In this document: piece after piece, positions 24,801 through 31,975 of the stretch
Layout of the letters: every line of letters begins with the position of its first letter
Position numbering within the stretch: the first letter of the stretch is position 1
DNA from: a virus
Virus record (IMG/VR): IMGVR_UViG_3300003621_000009
Location: 849 to 33,485 of that record
DNA length: 32,637 nt
Direction: 5' to 3' (one strand)
The notes under the pieces: generated by a model
The model's database searches: none
What the model was told of the DNA's origin: nothing
What the model saw: the letters and a program-made list of their open reading frames with translations, nothing else
Program-made: the position numbers and the translations under genes

Positions 24801-26007
24801 ATTTATACAAACCAATACTTTAACCGTAGATAAAATAAAAAGTGGGGTTAGAACAGTTGAGACAGATTATTCTTTTGGGCTATCGACCACTGGTATAGCT
24901 GTAGAGAGCACTAACTATACTACTGCGGGCTTATTTACGACTACAGATACTACTAACTCTACGGCTCTTGTGGCTATATCTACTGCAGGAACTTCTTCTA
25001 CATCTGCAGCAGCTTTTGCCTCTACCAGCGGAATTGTTGCGTCTTTCTACAAAAATTCCACTGCTTCTTGGGCCGATAACAATGATATGGTGGTAAAAAT
25101 TGGTGAAGGTACTTCAGCTTTTCTTGTTAGACAAAATGGATTACCTACTCTTGAAGTTGCAACTGGAGGTCAAATTTATATTGGTGGAGGTTCTTTTTAT
25201 GACGGAACTACTCTTACTAAGACTACCTCACATTTTCGTGGAACCGCTAGAGTAGACGGTATTTTCGATACATACTCTACAACTAATTTTGCGGGAGGAT
25301 ACGGTAGTAGCGGGGTTACAATATCTGATACGGGATCTGGATCGTTTAATGGAAATCTGATCGTAGATGGAAGTATAACAGCAGGGAGTTTTAATCCAAC
25401 AAGTCTTAATGTTGGAGGAGGCTATGGCAGCAGCGGCGTCACACTATCTAGCACGGGCTCTGGATCGTTCGATGGAAATGTTATAGTAAAAGGAACATTT
25501 TCTTCTGGTAGTACTTCAACATTTGCAGGAGGATATGGCAGTAGCGGGGTCACAATATCTAGCACGGGCTCTGGATCGTTTAACGGTAGCTTAACCGTAG
25601 ATGGAAGTGCTTATTTTGGAGGAGGGTATAACGATACCGGCATAACTTTGCAATCAGATGGAACAGGTTTATTCGCTCTAAATTTAGTTGTTGGTGGAGC
25701 TATTACTGCTGGAGGTAATATCACTGCTTATTCAGATGTTAAACTAAAGCAAAATTTAGAGGTAATACCAAATGCTTTAGAGAAAGTATCTGCACTAACA
25801 GGTTACACATTTGACCGTATAGATACAGGAGAAAGCCAAACAGGACTTATTGCACAAGACGTATTGAAGATATTACCAGAAGCTGTAGGACATACAGAAG
25901 ATGGCACTCTAACACTTGCTTATGGTAATTTAGTAGGTTTATTAATAGAAGCAATTAAAGAATTAAAAGCTGAAGTAGAGGAATTGAAGAATGACTCTTC
26001 CAACTAG
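18859..26007 (+). CDS. Central tail fibre: lambda I-J fusion with C-terminal S74 chaperone
   Basis: A giant 2382-residue protein. Residues 1 to ~90 are lambda gpI-like (SIYLEGELALKFGAQHSFYG, LLPLREGDIIITPIAAGSKS), followed by gpI's hydrophobic region (about 93-152). From about 155 comes gpJ-like sequence (NIVEGMPIPLLYGELRVPGY, TRTYHCKGIKVKVPSNYV, VFYDILTNNRYGLGDWL, VYTVTDQPGDPIYNFSKSNV). A fibronectin-III-like segment lies near 1166-1270, followed by several Ig/beta repeats, a short collagen-like GLPGATGANG, three ~20-residue repeats (25294-25586), and at the end a Peptidase_S74 intramolecular chaperone starting Ser2292 (SDVKLKQNLEVI). Ser2292 and Lys2297 (Ser+5) match the cleavage dyad of this family, so the last 91 residues are probably released after folding. 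It recognises the host surface. Confidence 0.93.
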   Translation: MKRSIYLEGELALKFGAQHSFYGDSVKDALRLLDANKPGLKKYFIDAAECDIGFHIEVGGQELDSPLECLLPLREGDIIITPIAAGSKSGGAKILTAALIAAILFIPTGGMSLYTYMTSVTTSWVPATLANAALALATNLAITGIQQLMAPDPAVDQEDEGYLFNGAEQNIVEGMPIPLLYGELRVPGYPVSFEMIHGSKRITSSDNTITYNGEIINLPKGDIEGYFEDQMERNGGNISQVIDPITGVTASRNSQDILFTDIISEGPIYGLVDGGTSVFLNDDPAQVTAQSFVRLSETPVEFDFTLNSTSVTIDRNGHTKDIEADTENGTKFIIVRNYGSSSASVVRSSVTGSANSVTITSSTGIFTAAMEYDRTNFAQVAIIRLLDSNSSTVFEGYVESYTSSTVAKCIPLPGMDLNPALSNGTYTVVVDGKFQVSSISSNTLTLASNFPGNTGSYKCDLSGTSYETVSLIDRVSSGSKHNSFDVQFRNGNLIQPAFSDAAGTGVGSIALGPGGSFSPFSPVLYADTGETDNPTVEYTGTSASGFGLTTAQAEEVDEVRVTFTYGQLWNRNEKGEQTAATVRYNMYVAVERDGAFGAYQNITQNVEHLAQSNAPRIFEEIIDMRQYQPFTDFKVKITRTTNNDQAYNAGTNTVNTNYTTQSDGSITSLNSIIKENLSYPLTAMAKVRINSKDFQNVPTRTYHCKGIKVKVPSNYVTRDEGVNSTATYNRNVSTGAITSSYQDWDGNFRADKVYTNNPAWVFYDILTNNRYGLGDWLNEDEIDKYALYRIARYCDELVPDGAGGFEPRFTTNVYFTQASDAYKIVKDLATVFRSMIYWMDGEVYTVTDQPGDPIYNFSKSNVIDGAFGYETTGSKTRANQIVVTWNNPAANYKLENLIVEDRDNIINTGRIISEEAVAFGATTEGQALRYGRWKLWTAVNQTELVSFKTAINAAFIAPGDIINVQDSDRYPGNLKYSGRVSNTGTRNTTTIPLDREIELNSGSDYELSVLFTDSVATLAQESATIGTVSYSRGDVIEGATIDTENEASNILDDSGDYVDVTWKPYTNVETQTVSTASGTGITSLTVSGAFSTTPSAESVWVLKESISGVEVEGSKKMYKILSISEESKNIYGITAVEFYNEKYAAVDDNFVLSTQDPVFSPPDSTESIPAPRNAYVIISDLNSGQLKDDVILSWDNPLDSNGNVYDYIDYFEVSGNIPGFPTTLKVSRNQTSLSGLDLPIGTFTLAVRTVAQNGRRSDTTKTTFTIEDPARQAVPRVFGMALGGVLSSPAFVTSVGTFTLEDKAYSLSPIGNPQLVRTFDGIPVTEYTQDCSTIPSLDFSTFTNDEAELASHYIMIDGDDTDPLKLIKYYKDQDLGYGYFYNAGTGNTTHTSNWTSIGTVSVSADSNKVTGSGFDTSLQVGDIIKFSSTQAAKVVYIASATDVRIDKSFSTAISSVEAYRNEFRFNKNDDSVIYSVRNDSGTFKAYPINLAINPDLGKSPRNVILTVNPTFLNFDGDEVLTTNYTNLILTATAFGYKNPVFKFTGTGFDNSEISQTADTVFSAGTNFVATKTLDKVDEYSLTDLVFSVTVAEELDESNTNKQSTADITIPFVKDGAAGGAGKLVRLTSNDYSVVYDDTGANPSPSGTLTFTATASNFTDPYFKFTGDGITDETSYTDGTGDSDTFSYTIPSLSSGWAGNPLSIRVGVAEAAAPTTEIAFDTISIFYVADGVDGDDGIDGYTVVMTNAAHSFTADSSGTVSTYSESGTSIEVYKGGVELNSVTGTPAAGQFSVSVSASNITAGTTSVTGNPFTIGDHSNMTADTALITYTLNIENLVTGTQKQTFSKSSAGTNGLPGATGANGLRRAEGYLYYQSAGTPATTPSGIYTWSTGAVSGTNIGTGSTQWNTIPPEMGAGTSAQYYVRRWKALETTANSTSTGLSIDSATLGHNFAGVVTFSSGTGTGGSNELEYNGATVTQIDGGFIQTNTLTVDKIKSGVRTVETDYSFGLSTTGIAVESTNYTTAGLFTTTDTTNSTALVAISTAGTSSTSAAAFASTSGIVASFYKNSTASWADNNDMVVKIGEGTSAFLVRQNGLPTLEVATGGQIYIGGGSFYDGTTLTKTTSHFRGTARVDGIFDTYSTTNFAGGYGSSGVTISDTGSGSFNGNLIVDGSITAGSFNPTSLNVGGGYGSSGVTLSSTGSGSFDGNVIVKGTFSSGSTSTFAGGYGSSGVTISSTGSGSFNGSLTVDGSAYFGGGYNDTGITLQSDGTGLFALNLVVGGAITAGGNITAYSDVKLKQNLEVIPNALEKVSALTGYTFDRIDTGESQTGLIAQDVLKILPEAVGHTEDGTLTLAYGNLVGLLIEAIKELKAEVEELKNDSSN
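25294..25586 (+). repeat. Three 59-base repeats in the fibre C-terminus
   Basis: Copies at 25294-25352, 25417-25475 and 25528-25586 encode GGYGSSGVTISDTGSGSFNG and close variants. They differ mostly at third positions. A degenerate fourth copy begins near 25618 (GGGYNDTGITLQSDGTG). Unique segments of 64 and 52 bases separate them. Such coding repeats are common in fibre stalks and can recombine to change length; nothing suggests CRISPR. Confidence 0.85.
25732..26004 (+). other. Predicted self-cleavage domain (Peptidase_S74) of the fibre
   Basis: Codon 25732 is Ser2292. The segment reads SDVKLKQNLEVIPNALEKVS, GLIAQDVLKILPEAV and GNLVGLLIEAIKELKAE, matching the family order. In this family the peptide bond before the serine is cut after trimerisation. 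Residues Ser2292 and Lys2297 are present. The domain ends with a coiled coil (ELKAEVEELKNDSS). Confidence 0.85.
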
Positions 26008-26437
26008 TGGATCAATTAGTTTTGCTAATATAAATACTGAGCTAGGCAATTCTTCAAACGCTACGCTCTCTCTTAATTCATCAAATATTAGATATTTAGC
26101 AGCGAATAGTCAGTACTCTGGTGCGGATGGAATAAATCCAGCATCCGGAAGTACTATAAGTATGTATGAGTTGCGAGGGGCTACTAAAGTTACTTATACA
26201 AGTGCCAGTCTTTCTGGTACTATTTATGGATGGGCACAAAGACAAAGCTCCCCTTGGACAGTGCTAATATACTGGAATAATGCACAAATAGCATCGTTTA
26301 GTGGTACCTCTTTCGGAGTCCCGTTTAGTTACAGCGTTGGTGGTTACACCTATTTTAAAAAACCCGGCACTTGGACATTTACTAATCAACCTCTTGGAGG
26401 TGTAAATTATAGTGTAGCAGATATAGCAAGAGTATAG
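25991..26437 (+). CDS. Fibre-associated protein with LPTSGSISFANINTEL start
   Basis: This 148-residue protein overlaps the end of the fibre by 17 bases. Its first ~60 residues (MTLPTSGSISFANINTELG, SLNSSNIRYLAA, SGSTISMYELRGAT) match a motif often seen at the N-terminus of phage tail fibre or receptor-tip proteins: LPxSGxISxxxIxxEL, then a short linker and SxxxISMxDLxGxx. The remaining ~80 residues are a beta domain (IYGWAQRQSSPWTVLIYW, YFKKPGTWTFTNQPLGG). Probably a virion protein bound to the fibre tip or a baseplate component; the exact role is unknown. Confidence 0.72.
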   Translation: MTLPTSGSISFANINTELGNSSNATLSLNSSNIRYLAANSQYSGADGINPASGSTISMYELRGATKVTYTSASLSGTIYGWAQRQSSPWTVLIYWNNAQIASFSGTSFGVPFSYSVGGYTYFKKPGTWTFTNQPLGGVNYSVADIARV

Positions 26438-26468
26438 CAATAATATCTTTTTATGGAGGAATAACAAC

Positions 26469-26798
26469 ATGATAGAAACAACTTATGAAATACTAGACTT
26501 ATTTGTCTATCCTGAAAAAGAAGCTTTTACAAATGTAGTAGGAAAAGCACTTTTAAAGATTACTTTCTCTCGCAACGGGGTCTCAACGCAAGGAATGGTT
26601 GAAGCAGTACTCGATGTAACCGCTTTATCTCAAGATACCTTTATTCCTGTAGATCAAATAAGTACGGATACTCTAGCAAATTGGGTTATACAAGCAAATG
26701 GTGGAGAAGAGTTTTTAACCCAATTAAAAGCTATACACGAAATTGAACTTTCGAAACGCGAGAACGAAATTGGATTAGTTAGGTACGAATTAGTATAA
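26469..26798 (+). CDS. Conserved hypothetical protein of the tail fibre region
   Basis: 109 residues, preceded by a strong ribosome site (GGAGG 26455-26459). It contains YEILDLFVYPEKEAFTNVVG, LLKITFSRNGVSTQG, VLDVTALSQDTFIPVDQIS, WVIQANGGEEFLTQLKAIHE. I recall this FVYPE...FTNVV...FIP pattern from hypothetical proteins in marine phages, always near the tail/fibre genes. No catalytic motif is seen. Inference: small virion or fibre-assembly protein. Confidence 0.65.
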   Translation: MIETTYEILDLFVYPEKEAFTNVVGKALLKITFSRNGVSTQGMVEAVLDVTALSQDTFIPVDQISTDTLANWVIQANGGEEFLTQLKAIHEIELSKRENEIGLVRYELV

Positions 26799-26823
26799 AC
26801 AAATACCTGACCAAAAATATTTC

Positions 26824-26852
26824 TTGACTTAAAATGTTCGCTTTGTTATAAT
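26824..26852 (+). promoter_or_regulatory. Sigma70 promoter ahead of the second fibre gene block
   Basis: TTGACT (26824-26829) and TATAAT (26847-26852) are separated by exactly 17 bases. Initiation is expected near 26859, only about 14 bases before the ATG at 26873, with GGAG at 26861-26864 as ribosome site, so the leader is very short. It would give the downstream fibre genes their own start. Confidence 0.82.
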
Positions 26853-26872
26853 TTCAACATGGAGAAAAAAGA

Positions 26873-27211
26873 ATGACTGCTGCAGCTTATAACCTTATAA
26901 TAGATCAAGGATCGGATTTTGCGATTCAGTTGACTCTTTCTGAGGATGGATCCCCTAAAAATTTAACTGGGTGGAGTGCCCGAGCTCAGATGCGTTCAAA
27001 AAAAGCGGATGCAACTTTAGTAGCTTCGTTTACTTGTACAGTTGTAGATGCTGTCGGCGGAAAAATAAAGATGGAGTTAGCAAATGGAGTGACTAGTGCA
27101 ATTTCTGCTGGTTTATACTTCTACGATTTAGAAATTTATTCTTCAGGCGATGTAAATGTAACAAGACTACTTGAAGGTCAAGTTACAATTACTCAAGAAG
27201 TTACAAGATAA
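26873..27211 (+). CDS. Small beta-rich tail/baseplate protein
   Basis: 112 residues, beginning MTAAAYNLIIDQGSDFAIQL, then LSEDGSPKNLTGWSARAQMR, a middle VASFTCTVVDAVGGKIKMEL, and ending LYFYDLEIYSSG, RLLEGQVTITQEVTR. The pattern QGxDFxxxLxLxxDGxPxxLTGW, ...YxYDLEI..., ...LLxGxVxVTxEVTR recurs in small tail or baseplate proteins that carry fibres. The role is inferred from that and from the neighbouring fibre genes. It directly follows the promoter at 26824 and joins the next gene by TAATG. Confidence 0.68.
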   Translation: MTAAAYNLIIDQGSDFAIQLTLSEDGSPKNLTGWSARAQMRSKKADATLVASFTCTVVDAVGGKIKMELANGVTSAISAGLYFYDLEIYSSGDVNVTRLLEGQVTITQEVTR

Positions 27212-27588
27212 TGGCAATTACTATAGAAATAGCTCCATATATATCTCAGCTTGAGGTATCTACTTCTGTAACTGAAGTTACTGCTAACTTAGCATTTGTT
27301 TCTAGCTTAGGGCTAGAAATGTCTTCAGAAAATGTTTTAGTAACTCCTTACAATAGTATAACTGCTGAAAACTTACAAGAAGCATTACAGCAACTTGCAG
27401 ATCAGTCTTTTCGTTCTGTAGATATTCCTACTGGCTCTAATCTTGAGCAAGGAGACCAATGGTATAACCCGGACACACAGCAACTCTATGTTTACCGAGA
27501 AGTAAGTCCAGGAGTAGTAGAGTGGGTTCCTATAATGATAGGCAACGACTCTCCTAATTCCGATACGGTGGACGCAGGGGCTTTTTAG
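27211..27588 (+). CDS. Small fibre-associated protein
   Basis: 125 residues in a TAATG overlap with the upstream gene. The first half is a beta segment (MAITIEIAPYISQLEVSTSV) followed by ENLQEALQQLADQSFRS, a short helix, and then IPTGSNLEQGDQWYNPDTQQ, LYVYREVSPGVVEWVPIMIG. The LQEALxxLxxQ motif and the (QGDxWY)xxxxQLYVYxE element recur in phage fibre proteins with variable tips. No enzyme motif. Function unknown, probably virion. Confidence 0.62.
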   Translation: MAITIEIAPYISQLEVSTSVTEVTANLAFVSSLGLEMSSENVLVTPYNSITAENLQEALQQLADQSFRSVDIPTGSNLEQGDQWYNPDTQQLYVYREVSPGVVEWVPIMIGNDSPNSDTVDAGAF

Positions 27589-27606
27589 CCCAATGGAATT
27601 TTTAAA

Positions 27607-29580
27607 ATGACTCAAATATTGAAAATTAAAAGAAGTACTACTACAGCGTCTCCTTCTAGCTTACAAAACGGAGAACTGGCGTATTCTGCAAACAGCAATA
27701 AACTGTTTATAGGTCGTCCTGGAGGTGGTACGGGAGATATAGATGCCATTGGTGGTAAGTTTTTTACCGACTTGCTCGATCATACTGCAGGAACTGTAAC
27801 TGCTAGTAGTGCTCTTATTGTTGATTCAAGCAGTAAGCTTGACGTATTAAATGTTGATAATATTACTTTAAATGGTAACTCTATTGTCTCCACTGATCTT
27901 AACGGCGACATAGAAATCACTCCAAATGGCACAGGAAACCTAATCCTTGACGGACAAAATTGGCCTCAAGCAGATGGTCTGGCAAATTACTTTCTAAAGA
28001 CAAACGGTAGTGGACAACTTTCTTGGGCAGCTATTCCTTCTGGAAGCTTTACTCTATCTGATGGTACTAGCTCGGATACGTTTACTACAGGAGAAACTCT
28101 CACTTTTACTGGTGGTACAAATATTACCGCTACTGTTACAAATAATGAAGTTACTTTTACAGGTCTTTCAGACGCAGAAATACGTGGATTAGTTAGTGCT
28201 GCAGGAGATTTATCCTATAACTCTACTACTGGAGAGTTCTCTTTTACAGAGCGTACAGATGCAGAAGTTCGAGGGCTCTTTAGTGCAGCGGGTGATTTAA
28301 GCTATAACAGTACAACCGGTGAATTTAGTGTAACCACTTACAAATCGGCCGACTTTGATGCTGATTTAGCCAACAAAACAACTGATAATGTATCCGAAGG
28401 GGTAACTAACCTTTATTGGACGACTGCACGCGGCGAAGCAATGTTCGATTCAAAACTTGCATTAGCCGATACTGACGATTTATCTGAAGGTGCAACAAAC
28501 CTTTACTATACAGATACTCGTTCACGTTCAGCTATTAGTGTTACTGATGCGGGAGGCGATGGATCTTTAAGTTATAACTCTTCTACTGGAGTCATTACTT
28601 ATACTGGACCTTCTGCAGCAGAGATTCGTTCTCATTTTACAGCTTCTGGAGGTATTACTTATACTTCTGCAACTGGTGATTTTACTATTGCCACGGGTGC
28701 GATTACAAATGCAAAACTTGCAAATTCATCTGTAACTTTAGGCTCCACTACTCTAGAACTTGGAACTACTTCTACTTCTTTAGCAGGAGTAACAGAACTT
28801 ACGGTTGATAATCTAAACTTTAATGGCAATCAAATTGCATCTACGGATACTAATGGAGATATATCTCTTAATCCTAATGGCTCTGGCTCTGTATCTGTTA
28901 ATAGCTCTCGAATTACTGGACTAGCAGAACCAGTAAATGGTTCAGATGCAGCTACTAAAAACTATGTTGATACCGTTGCAGAAGGCTTACATGTACATGC
29001 CGCTGCTCATGCTATTATTACAAGCCCTCTTGCTACTATAACTGGTAATACAGTTACTTATGACAACGGGACTTCAGGCGTAGGAGCAACCCTAACTCTT
29101 TCTACTGCTCTTGATATACCGGGCGGAGATTTAGACGGCGATACAGATATTACCACCGGTGATCGCATCATTGTTGCAGGTGAAGCAACTTCTGCTCATA
29201 ATGGTATTTATGTTCTAACCTCGACAACTGTCTTGACTCGTGCTGAAGATTTTGATACTCCTGCAGAAATGGCGGGGGGTGACTTCATATTTGTTACTCA
29301 TGGTACTCAGTATGCTGATACAGGTTGGGTATTAGGTGAGCCAGTAGCTACTGTAGGCACAGATGCGGTATCTTTTGTACAGTTCTCAGGAGCAGGTACT
29401 TATACTGCAGGTGCAGGACTAACCTTAACAGGTAGCGAATTTACTGTAAATGTTGCTTCTGCTGGAGGTATTGAGATATCTGCAGGAGACTTACAACTTA
29501 AGTCTTCGCTTGCAGGGGATGGCCTATCCTACCTTGCCGGAGTTCTCTCTGTAACTCAACTTGATGGCGGAACATTCTAA
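27607..29580 (+). CDS. Long tail fibre protein with internal repeats
   Basis: 657 residues. The N-terminus (ILKIKRSTTTASPSSLQNGE, LAYSANSNKLFIGRPGGGTGD) matches the KRS...P..L..GELA...LFIG element found at the N-terminus of many phage fibres, probably the virion-attachment part. The body is beta-rich with low charge and repeats: AAGDLSYNSTTGEFS appears twice, and NVSEGVTNLYWTTARG and DLSEGATNLYYTDTRS form a recurring motif. The C-terminal part (GLHVHAAAHAI, GEATSAHNGIYVL, LTRAEDFDTPAEMAGGDF) resembles a beta domain seen in marine phage fibres. No enzyme signature. Precedes a related fibre gene that shares the SEG.TNLY motif. Confidence 0.8.
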   Translation: MTQILKIKRSTTTASPSSLQNGELAYSANSNKLFIGRPGGGTGDIDAIGGKFFTDLLDHTAGTVTASSALIVDSSSKLDVLNVDNITLNGNSIVSTDLNGDIEITPNGTGNLILDGQNWPQADGLANYFLKTNGSGQLSWAAIPSGSFTLSDGTSSDTFTTGETLTFTGGTNITATVTNNEVTFTGLSDAEIRGLVSAAGDLSYNSTTGEFSFTERTDAEVRGLFSAAGDLSYNSTTGEFSVTTYKSADFDADLANKTTDNVSEGVTNLYWTTARGEAMFDSKLALADTDDLSEGATNLYYTDTRSRSAISVTDAGGDGSLSYNSSTGVITYTGPSAAEIRSHFTASGGITYTSATGDFTIATGAITNAKLANSSVTLGSTTLELGTTSTSLAGVTELTVDNLNFNGNQIASTDTNGDISLNPNGSGSVSVNSSRITGLAEPVNGSDAATKNYVDTVAEGLHVHAAAHAIITSPLATITGNTVTYDNGTSGVGATLTLSTALDIPGGDLDGDTDITTGDRIIVAGEATSAHNGIYVLTSTTVLTRAEDFDTPAEMAGGDFIFVTHGTQYADTGWVLGEPVATVGTDAVSFVQFSGAGTYTAGAGLTLTGSEFTVNVASAGGIEISAGDLQLKSSLAGDGLSYLAGVLSVTQLDGGTF

Positions 29581-30990
29581 AAAACTTTTTCAACTCCAGC
29601 GTATATACGTATTATTAGGAGAGCCACATGGCACAAACTATTAAGCTAAAGCGGTCGGCTACGCCGGCCGCTGTACCCTCCACTTCTTCTCTAGCTCTTG
29701 GAGAAGTTGCCATCAATACATATGATGGTAAAATGTTTATCAAAAAAGATGATGGCACCGAATCTGTTGTAGAGATAGGAGCTTTAAGCGGCATTTCAAA
29801 TATCGTTGAAGATACTACTCCTCAACTAGGTGGTGATCTTGACGTTAATGGTAGAATAATTAGAGGTCGTACCGAACCGATTGCTTCTATTCCTGGTGCA
29901 AGTTTAGAATTACAAGGTGGTAACACAGGCACTTTGGTGACATTACTTAAAGCAGGCGATACCATCCCAGTGATAGGAGATGGTAAAGGTGGCGAACTTG
30001 TACTTAGAGGCGGTACAGGCAAAGCTCCTAGCAATTCTTATTCGTCATTAGGCGGTGATGTAAGTTTACAAGGTGGTGCGTATAGCGGTGGCGTTGGTAA
30101 TAGCAGTTCACGCCGAGGTAATGTTATAGTCGAAAACACTTATGACTTTGGCGTTGGGGTAGAAAACAAATTAACATTTAAAACAGGTCCATTTGGTGGA
30201 TCTACACGCATTGAAGTTAGTTCGACTGGTGTAATCAGATTTAATGATGCATATTCATTCCCAACGTCTGACGGAAGCGCAGGTCAGGTATTAACAACCG
30301 ATGGTTCCGGTAGTCTAACGTTTACTACTGTTTCTGGTGGTAGTGGCGGAATCGGATTAACAGATTTATCCGTAACAGTTGCAACCGCTGGCACAGCAAA
30401 TCTCTCTTATAATAATACAAGCGGTGTATTCACATACACACCGCCCGATCTGAGTGGATACTTAACAAGTGAATCGAATAATATACAATATGAAAATGTA
30501 AAAACATACACTGTTACTGTTGATACAAAAGACGCAACACATCCACAATTCAATAATGGATCAGCAAACGGCTACAAGATAAACGGAACATTTGCGCCAT
30601 TCTTGCATATGGTTCCCGGAATGACATATCGCTTTGACCAGTCAGATGCGTCTAACTCAGGTCATCCGCTTGTATTCTATTATGATGAAGGTAAAACAAC
30701 TGCATATACAACTGGCGTAACAAACAACGGCACGCCTGGTTCTGCAGGCGCATACACAGAAATTGTTGTTAGCGAATCAACTCCTGCGACACTTTATTAT
30801 CAGTGTTCAGCGCATGAGTATATGGGTTGGGGTCTAAACATATCTACTCATAACCTAACAGGATTTGATACAGATGATCTGGCTGAAGGTTCAACAAATC
30901 TTTACTATACGACTACAAGATTCAATACAGACTTTAGTAACAAATCGACAACTGATTTGTCTGAAGGCACAAACCTCTATCACACAGCCA
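28384..30990 (+). repeat. SEGxTNLYxTxxR motif shared by two fibre genes
   Basis: The motif starts at about 28384 and 28474 in the first fibre and about 30874 and 30951 in the second: NVSEGVTNLYWTTAR, DLSEGATNLYYTDTR, DLAEGSTNLYYTTTR and DLSEGTNLYHTATR. Similar DNA between genes (for example GAAGG..CAACAAA.CTTTACTAT) could promote recombination between them. Confidence 0.7.
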
Positions 30991-31964
30991 CACGTGCAAG
31001 AGGTGCAATTAGCGGTACGGGTGATATTAGTTATGATAGCGCAACAGGTGTTATTTCTTTTAATAACGCTTCTGGGTATCTAACAAGCGAAACATATTCA
31101 ACCGCCAGTGAGTTGTTGACTGCAATTAAAACAGTTGATGGAACAACCTCTGGACTAGATGCAGACTTGCTTGACGGTCAAGAAGGCTCTCACTACCTTG
31201 ACTACACAAACTTTACAAGCACACCAACATCTATTTTGGACTTTGGTATTAGTGACGGCACTTCTGGTCAAGTACTTCAGACTGATGGTTCCGGTAACTT
31301 CTCATTCACTACAGTGTCAGGTGGCGGTGGGGCACAAGCTGGCTACGCAGGATATGAAGATTACTATTACAATGTGACTTCAACAACATCGACATTTGGT
31401 ACCTCGGTAAATACACACGACAAGGTTCAGGTATTCAAAAATGGTGTTTACCTAGATGATAGCCAGTGGTCATTTGTACAGAGTACAGGTATTGTAACAC
31501 TTGTAACAGCCGCAGAGAATGGTGATGAGATTGCTATTTGGGGTTTTAACTCTACAACTCTAGATAATCACGAACTTGTTACTGTTGATTCTTCTGGTAA
31601 TGTGTCGACTTCTGGTACGCTGCAAGTAGGTAACCATCGTAAAGAAGGTAGCTTAACCTCTACAATTGCAACAACAAATGCAACAAATGTTGTAATGTAT
31701 GCAAGCGCAGATTACGTTGGATCTAAATTAATTATAACAATCACGGACGGAACAACAGGCGATACTCAAATTACAGAAGCCTTAATTTTAACGGTTAATG
31801 GAGGAACACCTAAGATTACAACCTATGGTACTATGTATACGTCTGCCAGCGCTCTTGCCTCATTTGATGTTGCTAATGTTTCGACAAATACGGCACTTGA
31901 AGTGACAATGTCCTCAGCAAATAGTTCAACTGTAAAGGTTGCCTATACGCTAATTGATTCATAA
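29628..31964 (+). CDS. Fibre/baseplate protein with cupredoxin-like domain
   Basis: 778 residues. The N-terminus (TIKLKRSATPAAVPSTSSLA, LGEVAINTYDGKMFIKKDDG) is the fibre attachment element also seen in the preceding gene. Residues about 290-405 resemble a blue-copper (cupredoxin) fold: TYTVTVDTK, FLHMVPGMTYRFDQSD, GHPLVFYYDEG, and LYYQCSAHEYMGWGLN. His346, Cys393, His396 and Met399 lie where type-1 copper ligands lie, but the Cys-to-Met spacing is shorter than in plastocyanin, so copper binding is uncertain. Two SEG.TNLY repeats follow, then more beta sequence (VQVFKNGVYLDDSQWSFVQS). Codon choice shifts near the start of this gene. The ribosome site is AGGAGA. Confidence 0.78.
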   Translation: MAQTIKLKRSATPAAVPSTSSLALGEVAINTYDGKMFIKKDDGTESVVEIGALSGISNIVEDTTPQLGGDLDVNGRIIRGRTEPIASIPGASLELQGGNTGTLVTLLKAGDTIPVIGDGKGGELVLRGGTGKAPSNSYSSLGGDVSLQGGAYSGGVGNSSSRRGNVIVENTYDFGVGVENKLTFKTGPFGGSTRIEVSSTGVIRFNDAYSFPTSDGSAGQVLTTDGSGSLTFTTVSGGSGGIGLTDLSVTVATAGTANLSYNNTSGVFTYTPPDLSGYLTSESNNIQYENVKTYTVTVDTKDATHPQFNNGSANGYKINGTFAPFLHMVPGMTYRFDQSDASNSGHPLVFYYDEGKTTAYTTGVTNNGTPGSAGAYTEIVVSESTPATLYYQCSAHEYMGWGLNISTHNLTGFDTDDLAEGSTNLYYTTTRFNTDFSNKSTTDLSEGTNLYHTATRARGAISGTGDISYDSATGVISFNNASGYLTSETYSTASELLTAIKTVDGTTSGLDADLLDGQEGSHYLDYTNFTSTPTSILDFGISDGTSGQVLQTDGSGNFSFTTVSGGGGAQAGYAGYEDYYYNVTSTTSTFGTSVNTHDKVQVFKNGVYLDDSQWSFVQSTGIVTLVTAAENGDEIAIWGFNSTTLDNHELVTVDSSGNVSTSGTLQVGNHRKEGSLTSTIATTNATNVVMYASADYVGSKLIITITDGTTGDTQITEALILTVNGGTPKITTYGTMYTSASALASFDVANVSTNTALEVTMSSANSSTVKVAYTLIDS

Positions 31965-31975
31965 AGGAGATAATA

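Noticed and set aside
25294-25663. Regular repeats as a possible CRISPR array or retroelement template
   Set aside because: The repeats are in frame within a fibre gene, spacers are coding and there is no reverse transcriptase or cas gene.
29600-29609. Palindrome CGTATATACG with a possible -10 box downstream
   Set aside because: The -35 candidate is weak (TTTCAA) with a 16-base spacer; the palindrome is short and AT-rich.
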